Origin: CAZJZH01 sp964550465
Lineage (GTDB): Bacteria > Patescibacteriota > Patescibacteriia > JACRDY01
Length of the DNA stretch: 28,711 nucleotides
Direction: 5' to 3'
NCBI GenBank assembly: GCA_964550465.1
Contig: CAZJZH010000006.1
Span: forward strand, 1-28,711
A program made the translations under genes and the position numbers. Each line of letters starts with the position of its first letter. The first letter of the stretch is position 1. The notes under the pieces are model-generated. The model searched no databases. It was not told the DNA's origin and worked only from the letters and a program-made list of their open reading frames with translations. Of this stretch, positions 1 to 5,920 are shown in pieces.

Positions 1-16
1 CTCCATATCTCACCTA

Positions 17-45
17 TTGACACGCTTCTTTATTCATGCTATATT
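17..45 (+). promoter_or_regulatory. Promoter of the RRM gene
   Basis: Perfect -35 TTGACA (17-22), 17-nt spacer ending in TGC, and -10 TATATT (40-45). Predicted transcription start is near 52, giving a leader of about 85 nt. Confidence 0.75.
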
Positions 46-88
46 CCCCGTGACAATTTGTGTAATTCGTTCCCGGTCCGTTTGGCAC

Positions 89-125
89 GGTAAAAGAATG
101 AGAAATTGTTAGTTAATTCTTTACC
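89..125 (+). promoter_or_regulatory. Leader hairpin before the RRM start codon
   Basis: GGTAAAAGAAT (89-99) pairs with ATTCTTTACC (116-125) with one bulged A, giving about 10 bp and a 16-nt loop. It ends 10 nt before the ATG of a gene that has no SD. It could hide the start region or be a binding site for the protein itself. The structure is seen; the role is inferred. Confidence 0.4.
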
Positions 126-135
126 TTGATATCAA

Positions 136-393
136 ATGGGTACCAAGTTATTTGTCGGCAGTCTGTCATGGGACACCACAGACGAAAGTCTGAAGGCAGC
201 CTTTGCACAGGCCGGCGAAGTGGTCTCTGCCTCGGTCATTATCGACCGAATGTCAGGTCGCTCAAAGGGCTTCGGCTTCGTTGAGATGGCTAGCGAAGAT
301 GCTGCTCAGGCAGCTATCGACATGTGGCACGAGAAGGAGCTGGATGGCCGCACCATCGTGGTCAACGAAGCTCGTCCACGCGAGGAACGATAA
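136..393 (+). CDS. RRM-domain RNA-binding protein
   Basis: Single RNA-recognition-motif protein of 85 aa, predicted to bind single-stranded RNA in the cytoplasm. RNP2 reads LFVGSL (residues 5-10) and RNP1 reads KGFGFVEM (44-51), with the aromatic side chains expected for base stacking. The domain fills almost the whole protein, leaving only a short basic tail (ARPREER), as in the small bacterial Rbp proteins known best from cyanobacteria. The ATG at 136 is the only start that gives the complete first beta strand. There is no Shine-Dalgarno (SD) sequence before it. A strong promoter at 17-45 gives a leader of about 85 nt that contains a hairpin next to the start, and a terminator follows at 427-462, so the gene is monocistronic. 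RNA target unknown; family assignment is secure. Confidence 0.93.
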   Translation: MGTKLFVGSLSWDTTDESLKAAFAQAGEVVSASVIIDRMSGRSKGFGFVEMASEDAAQAAIDMWHEKELDGRTIVVNEARPREER

Positions 394-426
394 GCACAGA
401 ACTCTCGAGTTCACTCTATCGTTTAC

Positions 427-462
427 AAAACACCTCTTACATTCGTAGGAGGTGTTTTTGTT
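427..462 (+). terminator. Rho-independent terminator of the RRM gene
   Basis: Ten-base-pair stem CACCTCTTAC / GTAGGAGGTG with an ATTC loop, followed by TTTTTGTT. Nearly identical to the hairpin at 1742-1777. Confidence 0.85.
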
Positions 463-498
463 GTACGGTCAAGGAATGAGAAATTGAAAATGTGATAT

Positions 499-543
499 AA
501 AAAATCCGCCCCCTTCACTCCTATGGAGCTGTGGAGGGCGGAT
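499..543 (-). terminator. Terminator of the 300-aa unknown gene
   Basis: On the minus strand ATCCGCCC pairs with GGGCGGAT, with an inner CTCC/GGAG stem, followed by a U tract. It begins 7 nt beyond the stop codon at 550. Confidence 0.85.
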
Positions 544-549
544 GATATG

Positions 550-1452
550 TTACTGTGCTAACGCATCTTCGTACCTTTTAAATTTGGGACGCCAGCAAAC
601 GTCGTCAGATAACGGCACACCTGCTTTTCGTAAACCGCTAGTCAGTCGCTCGGCAAATGCCTGAATATATGTTGGACATGTTTTAGCGGTATCTTTCGGT
701 GCCGGTAACTCCAAAAACGGTTCAATAGGTAACTGCCACCCAATGGTTACTCTGCCCGCATTTTCATTGTATGGCCTCGTGTATAGGTCCCGCGAAACAC
801 CCGGCAGGTTCAGTAAGTGGGCTGTCCGCTTGGCTGTTAAAAACCTAGAGAAAGACCTGAACCAAATTTCAAGCCATCCCGGCTGCACATGCATGATGGT
901 TTCGTGCTGGAAGAGTAACCCGGCTAAGTTGATCTGGAAAAGCTTTTCTTGCTGCGCCAGCTCGGCCGTTACTTGAAAAGAGAATTGCTGAACTAAGCCG
1001 TCTGCCTCGGTCGTGACAAGCTGCCAGTGCCTACCCGTAAGCTGTTGCTGCAAGATGCCCAAATAGTAGTCTTCCAGGCTATTAAGCACTGGATTCCTAC
1101 GATGCGCCAGTGCAGCATTGACCAGGCTCTGCATCACTGGTGTAGGCAAGGACTGCACAGCAATGGGCCGATTCGTGCCATGCACGGCTTTCCAGACCTC
1201 AACCAACAAATCCAGATCCTTGTACAACAAGCGGGTGTTTTCCGGTAGAACAGTGTCATGCAACTTTCTGAGATTCGTCTGGCTGGCCGCTGCGACCACC
1301 AGCATGGTATACGCACCCATTACATTACACCGCCGCAACATCGGCAGTTTCTCTGTTAGCAATGCTGACACCTGCAGAGCTCGCTTGTCATCGTGCGTTA
1401 GTGTTGTCAACGTTCGACTCCTTATTGATTGGTCTGGTTTTGATACAACCAC
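550..1452 (-). CDS. Unknown 300-aa protein
   Basis: I do not recognise this protein. It looks soluble and largely alpha-helical, with no signal peptide or long hydrophobic segment. Short landmarks are LEDYYLGILQQQL in the middle and GWLEIWFRSFSRFL in the second half; no catalytic motif stands out. The frame is open upstream to an ATG at 1515, but I prefer the GTG at 1452 because a perfect AGGAGG (1459-1464) lies 6 nt ahead of it. A TTG at 1410 behind AAGGAG is a second possibility (286 aa). A candidate promoter at 1712-1740 would give an unusually long leader of about 250 nt containing a three-way-junction structure. A terminator at 499-543 closes the unit, so the gene stands alone and may be controlled through its leader. 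Confidence 0.75.
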   Translation of the reverse strand: MVVSKPDQSIRSRTLTTLTHDDKRALQVSALLTEKLPMLRRCNVMGAYTMLVVAAASQTNLRKLHDTVLPENTRLLYKDLDLLVEVWKAVHGTNRPIAVQSLPTPVMQSLVNAALAHRRNPVLNSLEDYYLGILQQQLTGRHWQLVTTEADGLVQQFSFQVTAELAQQEKLFQINLAGLLFQHETIMHVQPGWLEIWFRSFSRFLTAKRTAHLLNLPGVSRDLYTRPYNENAGRVTIGWQLPIEPFLELPAPKDTAKTCPTYIQAFAERLTSGLRKAGVPLSDDVCWRPKFKRYEDALAQ

Positions 1453-1705
1453 TGATTTCCTCCTGGAAACATCACACTGCTGCGACCAAAGCAGTATGAT
1501 CGTGGCCCTTCCCAACGCTCCAGCGTCATGATACGGGAAAGTGCTCCCAACCCATCACAGCTAGTGATGTCTGTACCTCCCCCATGGAGGTAGGTTGGTT
1601 GTTTGTCGCGCTCCTGCGCGCCTCGCTGAGACGATCCAGAGAGGAAAGAATATATAGTCCATACGACCTACACTCTTTTCTCGCTAGATACATTACTCGT
1701 GACGA
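1453..1705 (-). promoter_or_regulatory. Long structured 5' leader with a three-way junction
   Basis: About 250 nt between the predicted transcription start and the GTG. The core (1547-1598) is an exact three-way junction. The closing helix is CCAACC/GGTTGG (1593-1598 with 1547-1552), one arm is TACCTCC/GGAGGTA (1574-1592), and the other is CATCAC/GTGATG (1553-1569). Only a 4-nt linker separates the two arms. Further hairpins flank it: CTTTCCC with GGGAAGG around 1506-1541, and a CG-rich stem-loop near 1607-1621. I could not match it to a known riboswitch. It could be a riboswitch-like leader, an RNA-binding-protein site or an independent RNA; since the helices exist on both strands, orientation is inferred from the promoter. 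Confidence 0.45.
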
Positions 1706-1711
1706 TATATC

Positions 1712-1740
1712 ACCATACTCTCAATAATTTAATTTGTCAA
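1712..1740 (-). promoter_or_regulatory. Promoter for the leader and 300-aa gene
   Basis: TTGACA (1735-1740), 17-nt spacer, TATGGT (1712-1717) on the minus strand. No TGC before the -10 box. Confidence 0.55.
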
Positions 1741-1741
1741 T

Positions 1742-1777
1742 AAACACCTCTTACATTTGTAAGAGGTGTTTTTGTTT
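1742..1777. terminator. Terminator hairpin after the histidine phosphatase
   Basis: Perfect 10-bp stem CACCTCTTAC / GTAAGAGGTG with an ATTT loop. U-rich tails exist on both sides: TTTTTGTTT on plus and TTTATTG on minus. On the minus strand it follows the phosphatase gene. It lies against the -35 box of the next gene, so one transcript would end where the next promoter starts. Confidence 0.7.
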
Positions 1778-1821
1778 CATTACTAATTAAGTATTAGTAA
1801 TTATTCATTGGGCTAGCTCCG

Positions 1822-2463
1822 CTAGCCCAAATGGGCGTGGTCATTATAGACCCACAGGCACCACTTCCATTGGTTTTCTTTGAAGCGGTAGCGCAAAGCA
1901 GATAAGCCGGTGTTGTTAGTAAACGAGTTGAGTTGAAATTTTTTATAGATGGCTGGTGTTAATACATCACCAAACTGAGCCCGCACAATCATTGAGCGCA
2001 TAAAAAAGCCGTGTGTCACCACCACGATACTGTCTTCTGGTCGATCAAGTAGTAGCTGCAGCGCCTCATCTGTTCGCTGGATAATGTCTTCGTAATTTTC
2101 TCCATCAGCCACCCGCTGGCCGGTGCTCCACATCGTCTCCATCCACTGGTCAAACAGCTGACTAGCAGCCGGGTCGCTATAGGGTTGACCCACCAGCGCC
2201 AGCGGCTTTTTACGCTCCACAAATAAGTCTGAATACTCAACTGGTACGTTAACCGTAGCAGCAATAATCTCGGCTGTTTCCTTGGCTCGCGGCCAAGGGC
2301 TAGCCAGCAATGCCTGACAGGACAAGTTCTTAACCCGGTCAGCGATAAACTGGGCCTGCTGTTTGCCTAGCTCCGTTAGAGGAGAATCTGGTGATTGAAA
2401 AACATCAGCCGCGTTGTGGGTGCTTTGGCCGTGGCGGACAAAATAAATTGTTTTTTCTTGCAT
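1822..2463 (-). CDS. Histidine phosphatase (phosphoglycerate-mutase-like)
   Basis: Histidine-phosphatase superfamily protein of 213 aa. The catalytic RHG motif is in FVRHGQSTHNA (residues 8-18), and the second histidine is in VVVTHGFFMR near the C terminus. The alpha/beta fold and length fit broad-specificity phosphatases or cofactor-dependent mutase relatives; the substrate cannot be read from sequence. The frame is open to 2550, but that start lies inside the terminator of the preceding gene. The ATG at 2463 sits directly before the conserved first strand. A TGC-TATTAT -10 box ends 8 nt before this ATG, so the mRNA is probably leaderless. The TAG stop lies inside a perfect GGGCTAGC/GCTAGCCC hairpin (1810-1828). 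Superfamily secure, substrate unknown. Confidence 0.9.
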   Translation of the reverse strand: MQEKTIYFVRHGQSTHNAADVFQSPDSPLTELGKQQAQFIADRVKNLSCQALLASPWPRAKETAEIIAATVNVPVEYSDLFVERKKPLALVGQPYSDPAASQLFDQWMETMWSTGQRVADGENYEDIIQRTDEALQLLLDRPEDSIVVVTHGFFMRSMIVRAQFGDVLTPAIYKKFQLNSFTNNTGLSALRYRFKENQWKWCLWVYNDHAHLG

Positions 2464-2471
2464 ATGCCCTG

Positions 2472-2480
2472 ATAATAGCA
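2472..2480 (-). promoter_or_regulatory. Extended -10 box of the histidine phosphatase gene
   Basis: TGC-TATTAT on the minus strand with no convincing -35. Only 8 nt separate it from the ATG at 2463, predicting a leader of 0-2 nt. Confidence 0.55.
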
Positions 2481-2501
2481 AACTCTTATCAAACTCACTA
2501 G

Positions 2502-2536
2502 GGTAAAAAGAAAAACCACCCCGTACATTGGGGTGG
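2502..2536 (-). terminator. Terminator of the mTERF-like gene
   Basis: Stem CCACCCC/GGGGTGG (2516-2536) followed on the minus strand by TTTTTCTTTTT. It begins about 10 nt beyond the stop codon. Confidence 0.85.
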
Positions 2537-2546
2537 CCATGGTTAC

Positions 2547-3443
2547 TCAATAGAAGTCCTTGGACCGATACACCGCTAGCACATTCTGCGGTGTTGGTGC
2601 CTGACCGGTTGCCTTGAGGTGGCGGGCAATGGGGATGTAGTGCTTGGCAGCCATACCAATAAAGATGAATGAATGTAAAGCAAACTCCTCTACATCAATC
2701 TGTAGCCTCCTACACAGCCGAAGCTTTCGATCAATATTGGCAAACGAGAAGCCAAGTACAGCGGGAAACGAAGCGATTATCTTCCGCGGATCCTCAAAGC
2801 CACGTCGTTTCAACCCATCAATCTTGGCGTCGATGTTGCTCAGTGAAAGGCCAAGAAGAGGCGGCCACAAAGCAATCATCTTCTGGGGATGTTCAAAACC
2901 ATGCCATGTCAGTCTGGTGATCTTGGCATCGATGTTATCAAACGATAAGCCAAGTATAGGAGGTAGTCGCATAACCATTTTTTGATAATCCTCAAAGCCA
3001 CGTCGTTTCAACCCATCAATCTTGGCGTCGATATTATCAAACGAAAGATCGAGGATAACAGGCCACGAGGTGATCAACTTCTGCGGATTATCAAAGTCCC
3101 GGGTCTCTAATCCTATAATTTTAGCATCGACGTTATTTAAGGAGCAGGTTAAAACAGCGGGTTGTGAAATAATCATCTTGTGAGGATCTTTAAATCCTCG
3201 CTCTTTTAGTCCCGCGATTTTCTTGTCAATTGCACCTAGCGAAAAACTGAGAACACTAGGGCGTGACCTAATCATCTTGTGAGGATCTTTAAATCCTCGC
3301 TCTTTTAGTCCCGCGATTTTCTGGTGATAGACCGCAATGGGCCATAAGTAGGGTTTTGACTTAACCGCCATATCCAGCCATTTTTCGCCAAAAACTTCTT
3401 CGTAAAAACGGCGGCGTGCCTCTCGTTCTGTATCAGTAAGCAT
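2547..3443 (-). CDS. mTERF-like helical repeat protein
   Basis: A 298-aa protein built of six tandem repeats at an exact 33-residue period, starting near residues 42, 75, 108, 141, 174 and 207. Each has the pattern K-I-x-G-L-x-x-R-G-F-x-(D/N)-P-x-K-(M/I)-I-x-x-x-P-x-(V/I)-L-x-x-S-x-x-(N)-(I)-D. The LGF-like turn, the proline-leucine step and the spacing match the mTERF repeat, a helical nucleic-acid-binding solenoid known mainly from mitochondrial and plastid proteins. An N-terminal helical cap (DTEREARRRFYEEVFGEKW) and a non-repeat C-terminal region (FIFIGMAAKHYIPIARHLK) flank the array. The ATG at 3443 is chosen because GGAGG lies 5 nt upstream; an ATG at 3455 would place the SD inside the gene. 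Repeat units are near-identical at DNA level, so the array has changed recently. A DNA or RNA target is inferred from fold only. Confidence 0.85.
   Translation of the reverse strand: MLTDTEREARRRFYEEVFGEKWLDMAVKSKPYLWPIAVYHQKIAGLKERGFKDPHKMIRSRPSVLSFSLGAIDKKIAGLKERGFKDPHKMIISQPAVLTCSLNNVDAKIIGLETRDFDNPQKLITSWPVILDLSFDNIDAKIDGLKRRGFEDYQKMVMRLPPILGLSFDNIDAKITRLTWHGFEHPQKMIALWPPLLGLSLSNIDAKIDGLKRRGFEDPRKIIASFPAVLGFSFANIDRKLRLCRRLQIDVEEFALHSFIFIGMAAKHYIPIARHLKATGQAPTPQNVLAVYRSKDFY
3171..3322 (-). repeat. Direct repeat inside the mTERF-like gene
   Basis: About 53 bp is identical at 3171-3223 and 3270-3322, exactly 99 bp (one 33-codon unit) apart. A second near-identical pair lies at about 2790-2833 and 2988-3031, offset 198 bp (two units). 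This indicates unit duplication or gene conversion. Confidence 0.9.
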
Positions 3444-3555
3444 GATATCCTCCATGTCTTTCTGCTATTGTCAACGTGCACAGGTCAGCCTATACAGCTT
3501 ATTCGATACTGTTGCACACTATCATTAAAAAATCAAGATCTAACTTAATCAAAAA

Positions 3556-3583
3556 TCAACTGTCAATTGTTAATTGTTAACTG
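3556..3583. repeat. Heptamer array TCAATTG-type at the CFA gene end
   Basis: Four consecutive 7-bp units (TCAACTG, TCAATTG, TTAATTG, TTAACTG) ending exactly at the stop codon of the CFA synthase gene. One of several heptamer arrays in the window. Confidence 0.65.
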
Positions 3584-4714
3584 TTACCTCACCGACTGAT
3601 ACACTCCCTCCACCCCCTGCTTTGACAACACTACTTGCCATAGCTGATTCTTCCGCGCCTTGAATGTGCCGGCTGAGGCCATCAGATAAAAATTCCACAT
3701 CCGGCCAAAGCGCTGACCATACGTTTCTTTCAGCTCTGGCCAGGCGGCCTGGAAATTGGCCTGCCAGCTCAACAGTGTTGGATAGTAGTAGTAACTAAAG
3801 TTATGCCAATCCTCCATCACAAACAACCCTTCGATACTGCGACCAATCTGGGCTACTGATGGTAACATGGAGTTGGGGAAAATATATTTTTCAATCCAAG
3901 CATCAGTGGTGCTGACACTGTGGTTGCCGCCAATGGTGTGCAGCAAGAACAAGCCGTCATCTTTGAGGCAGCGGTGCGCCACTTCCATATACTGGCGGTA
4001 GTTCTTGACCCCCACATGCTCAAACATACCCAGTGAGATGATATGATCAAACTGCTCAGTCACATCACGGTAGTCCATCAGCCGCAAATCAACCGGCAAT
4101 CCCTTGCACAGTTCTTTACCCAGCTCGATCTGTTCTTTTGATACCGTCACACCGACTACCTCGGCACCATACTTCTCAGCAGCGAACTTGGCGAAACTAC
4201 CCCAGCCACAACCGATGTCCAGCAGCCGATCACCTTTTTGTAAACCAATTTTTTTGCAAACCAAGTCTAACTTAGCTTCTTGAGCGGCAGCTAGATTTTT
4301 TGGTTCTTCATCGAGGCCCTGCCAGTAGCCACAGGTGTAGACCATCCGCGGATCCAGCATTTTCTGATACAAGTCATTGCCGATATCATAGTGTCGCTGA
4401 CCAATCTCAAAGGCTTTCTGCTTGCGCTGAGCGTTACTGATTTTAGCCTTAGCAAACGCCATGGCCGTGCTGACACTGGGGCGGACTTTTTTCTCCAGCT
4501 CCGCACTGAGCACGCGAGTGAAAAATTGATCCAAGGCCTCAGCGTCCCACCAACCATCCATGTAGGCTTCGCCTAAGGCCAGCGAACCACCGGCAATGAC
4601 GCGGGCGTAGAGGTCGTCGTTGTGAACTTGCATGTCCCAGGGACGAGAGCCATTAATTTGCACATCGGCCGCGGCTAATAATTCTTGGGCGAATTGTTTG
4701 GGTTGTGAAGACAT
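3584..4714 (-). CDS. cfa: Cyclopropane-fatty-acyl-phospholipid synthase
   Basis: Transfers a methylene group from S-adenosylmethionine to the double bond of unsaturated acyl chains in membrane phospholipids. From memory it resembles E. coli Cfa over its full length: the N-terminal lipid-binding part with GSLALGEAYMDGWW, the HYDIGNDLYQKMLDP segment, the SAM-binding motif LLDIGCGWGS, then MFEHVG, LLHTIGG, KYIFPN, LPS and EDWHNF, ending in the FKAR...LWQVVLS block. The 376-aa length is normal. The frame is open to an ATG at 4735; I prefer the ATG at 4714, where similarity begins (MSSQ), though neither has an SD. It is flanked by heptamer repeats. Unsaturated phospholipid must be available, which would be notable if the host is a reduced, dependent organism. 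Confidence 0.94.
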   Translation of the reverse strand: MSSQPKQFAQELLAAADVQINGSRPWDMQVHNDDLYARVIAGGSLALGEAYMDGWWDAEALDQFFTRVLSAELEKKVRPSVSTAMAFAKAKISNAQRKQKAFEIGQRHYDIGNDLYQKMLDPRMVYTCGYWQGLDEEPKNLAAAQEAKLDLVCKKIGLQKGDRLLDIGCGWGSFAKFAAEKYGAEVVGVTVSKEQIELGKELCKGLPVDLRLMDYRDVTEQFDHIISLGMFEHVGVKNYRQYMEVAHRCLKDDGLFLLHTIGGNHSVSTTDAWIEKYIFPNSMLPSVAQIGRSIEGLFVMEDWHNFSYYYYPTLLSWQANFQAAWPELKETYGQRFGRMWNFYLMASAGTFKARKNQLWQVVLSKQGVEGVYQSVR

Positions 4715-4804
4715 AAGAGAGGGAGAATTAGGCATCGGGGAATTAAGGGTTTTTGCAGTGCCTTTAGTCTATGTCAGAGGCTGTAAATCGTCAAACAGGG
4801 AGAA

Positions 4805-4853
4805 GAGATGAGATATGGGGTATGAGATATGGGATATGGGATATGAGATATGA
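4805..4853. repeat. Heptamer array, GATATGG family
   Basis: Seven consecutive 7-bp units in one register (GAGATGA, GATATGG, GGTATGA, GATATGG twice, GATATGA twice) in the gap between the MazG-like gene and the CFA gene. Confidence 0.85.
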
Positions 4854-4857
4854 GGCA

Positions 4858-4888
4858 AATAAAAACGAGCTAGCTGCTACTAGCCCCA
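4858..4888 (-). terminator. Terminator of the MazG-like gene
   Basis: GCTAG/CTAGC stem with a 6-nt loop (4869-4884), followed on the minus strand by CGTTTTTATTTG. It lies about 45 nt beyond the stop. Confidence 0.55.
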
Positions 4889-4930
4889 CTCCTTCATTAT
4901 TAACTACTTGCCTCGCCGAAGGCGGGTTAA

Positions 4931-5260
4931 TTATTTTTTATGTCGTTCTTCTAACTTCTTAATCGTCTTTTCTAGCGCTGTCTGTGCATCGATATTCATC
5001 CGGTCGGCTAGCACAAATAAGGTGATGATAACATCGGCAAATTCTTCGGCCACATTTTCCGGGTCATGGTCGCTGAGCTTCTCCGCCCGTTGGCCTTTGT
5101 AGTGAGACAGCAGGGCATCTGCAAACTCTCCCAGCTCTTCATTGACCTTAACCATCTGTAAGCAAACTTGCTCGCGGGTAGTGATATCAGCCACGTCATA
5201 ATAGCGCGCCAACCAGGCGTTTTGTTTTTTGGCAAAGTCTTTTAGTTCGTGGAGGTCCAT
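4931..5260 (-). CDS. MazG-like nucleotide pyrophosphohydrolase
   Basis: Small all-alpha NTP pyrophosphatase of the MazG/dUTPase-like superfamily, 109 aa. Such enzymes hydrolyse (d)NTPs to NMP and pyrophosphate in the cytoplasm, often cleaning the nucleotide pool. The metal-binding acidic residues are visible in VNEELGEFADAL and in the downstream helix NVAEEFADVIITL. The single-domain length is typical. I chose the ATG at 5260 (MDLHELKDFAKKQNAW); an upstream ATG at 5311 overlaps the -35 box. A promoter at 5283-5311 predicts a leader of about 15 nt with no SD. Heptamer repeats lie on both sides. Substrate preference cannot be told. Confidence 0.88.
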   Translation of the reverse strand: MDLHELKDFAKKQNAWLARYYDVADITTREQVCLQMVKVNEELGEFADALLSHYKGQRAEKLSDHDPENVAEEFADVIITLFVLADRMNIDAQTALEKTIKKLEERHKK

Positions 5261-5282
5261 ATGGTGGAATGTAGTTGATTGT

Positions 5283-5311
5283 AGTGTAAAGCAGGTACGC
5301 CGGGGCGTCAA
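5283..5311 (-). promoter_or_regulatory. Promoter of the MazG-like gene
   Basis: TTGACG (5306-5311), 17-nt spacer, TACACT (5283-5288), about 22 nt ahead of the start codon. Confidence 0.55.
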
Positions 5312-5323
5312 ACGTAGTCAGTA

Positions 5324-5400
5324 GATATGGGATATGGGATATGAGAGATGGGAGATGAGATATGGGATATGGGAGATGGGATATGGGAGATAGGATATAC
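5324..5400. repeat. Heptamer array, GATATGG family, 11 units
   Basis: Eleven units in perfect 7-bp register, each GATATGG, GATATGA, GAGATGG, GAGATGA or a close variant. The longest array of this family here, same strand sense as the one at 4805. Confidence 0.92.
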
Positions 5401-5433
5401 GTAACAACCCCTTACCCGCACTAACACCTATAA

Positions 5434-5455
5434 ACAAAAAACCACCTTTCGGCGG
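5434..5455 (-). terminator. Terminator of the 5.4-5.7 kb transcript
   Basis: ACCGCC-GAAA-GGTGGT stem-loop followed by TTTTTTG on the minus strand. A GAAA tetraloop hairpin with a strong U tract. Confidence 0.75.
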
Positions 5456-5713
5456 TCTACTACCTCACAATCCGGTGGAGCCATTGACATGCTGGCTATA
5501 ACCAATTGCTACTCAAATCTCAACGCACTCCGCATCGTAAACCGTGTCACGAATGGCCGCGCAATGAGACTGGAACAGTAGGCATGGGTGTGAGCTGGGC
5601 AGACCACGGTCTGACCGATAACAACACGTCCCTTTCGCGCCAGTTTGACCCAGATGTGAACGACTCCCTGTTTCCCCACCATAGGCGAGAAAAACACCGG
5701 ATAGTGAAGCTCA
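5434..5713 (-). ncRNA. Candidate structured small RNA of about 280 nt
   Basis: Minus-strand transcript bounded by its own promoter (5720-5748) and terminator (5434-5455). ATCCGGTG near the 5' end (5695-5702) is exactly complementary to CACCGGAT near the 3' end (5470-5477), closing the molecule. Inside are a hairpin of about 11 bp whose 5' arm begins GTTTT and whose 3' arm ends GGGGAAAC, and a CAGAC/GTCTG stem-loop. I tested it by eye against RNase P RNA, tmRNA, SRP RNA and 6S RNA and found no signature motifs. Two short reading frames cross it (57 aa from ATG 5682; about 55 aa from a GTG near 5712), neither with an SD, so a small protein gene remains possible. The rest of 5401-5920 holds no gene I can support. 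Confidence 0.4.
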
Positions 5714-5719
5714 CTTTTT

Positions 5720-5748
5720 ATAATACTCCCGTTGAGCAAACTGATCAA
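5720..5748 (-). promoter_or_regulatory. Promoter of the candidate structured RNA
   Basis: TTGATC (5743-5748), 17-nt spacer, TATTAT (5720-5725) on the minus strand. Confidence 0.5.
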
Positions 5749-5810
5749 GTGACACAAAATCAAAAGCGCTCAAATAAGCCAAGCTGGCTGTGCATAACAC
5801 AATATATCAA

Positions 5811-5853
5811 CAAACTAAAAACCTATTGCTTAATACATATAAAACAATAGGTT
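5811..5853 (-). terminator. Terminator after the 234-aa gene
   Basis: AACCTATTG/CAATAGGTT perfect 9-bp stem with a 16-nt loop, followed by TTTAGTTTG on the minus strand, about 70 nt past the stop at 5921. Confidence 0.65.
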
Positions 5854-5920
5854 TATGCTCTAAGCTCTAAATGGCGAGCTATAAAGCTAACGTGTGTACT
5901 AATCGCAAAAATGTTCGCAA

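Noticed and set aside
1547..1598. Purine-type riboswitch or hammerhead ribozyme
   Set aside because: It is a three-way junction, but the conserved junction bases and loop lengths of either class are absent.
1822..2550. Longer 242-aa form of the histidine phosphatase
   Set aside because: The extra N terminus is encoded by the terminator of the preceding gene and by the -10 box; the conserved fold starts at 2463.
4805..5400. Possible CRISPR array
   Set aside because: Units are 7 bp with no unique spacers; these are tandem heptamers.
5506..5850. Plus-strand 114-aa ORF
   Set aside because: No SD or promoter, composition unlike a protein, and it runs antisense through the better-supported minus-strand transcript.
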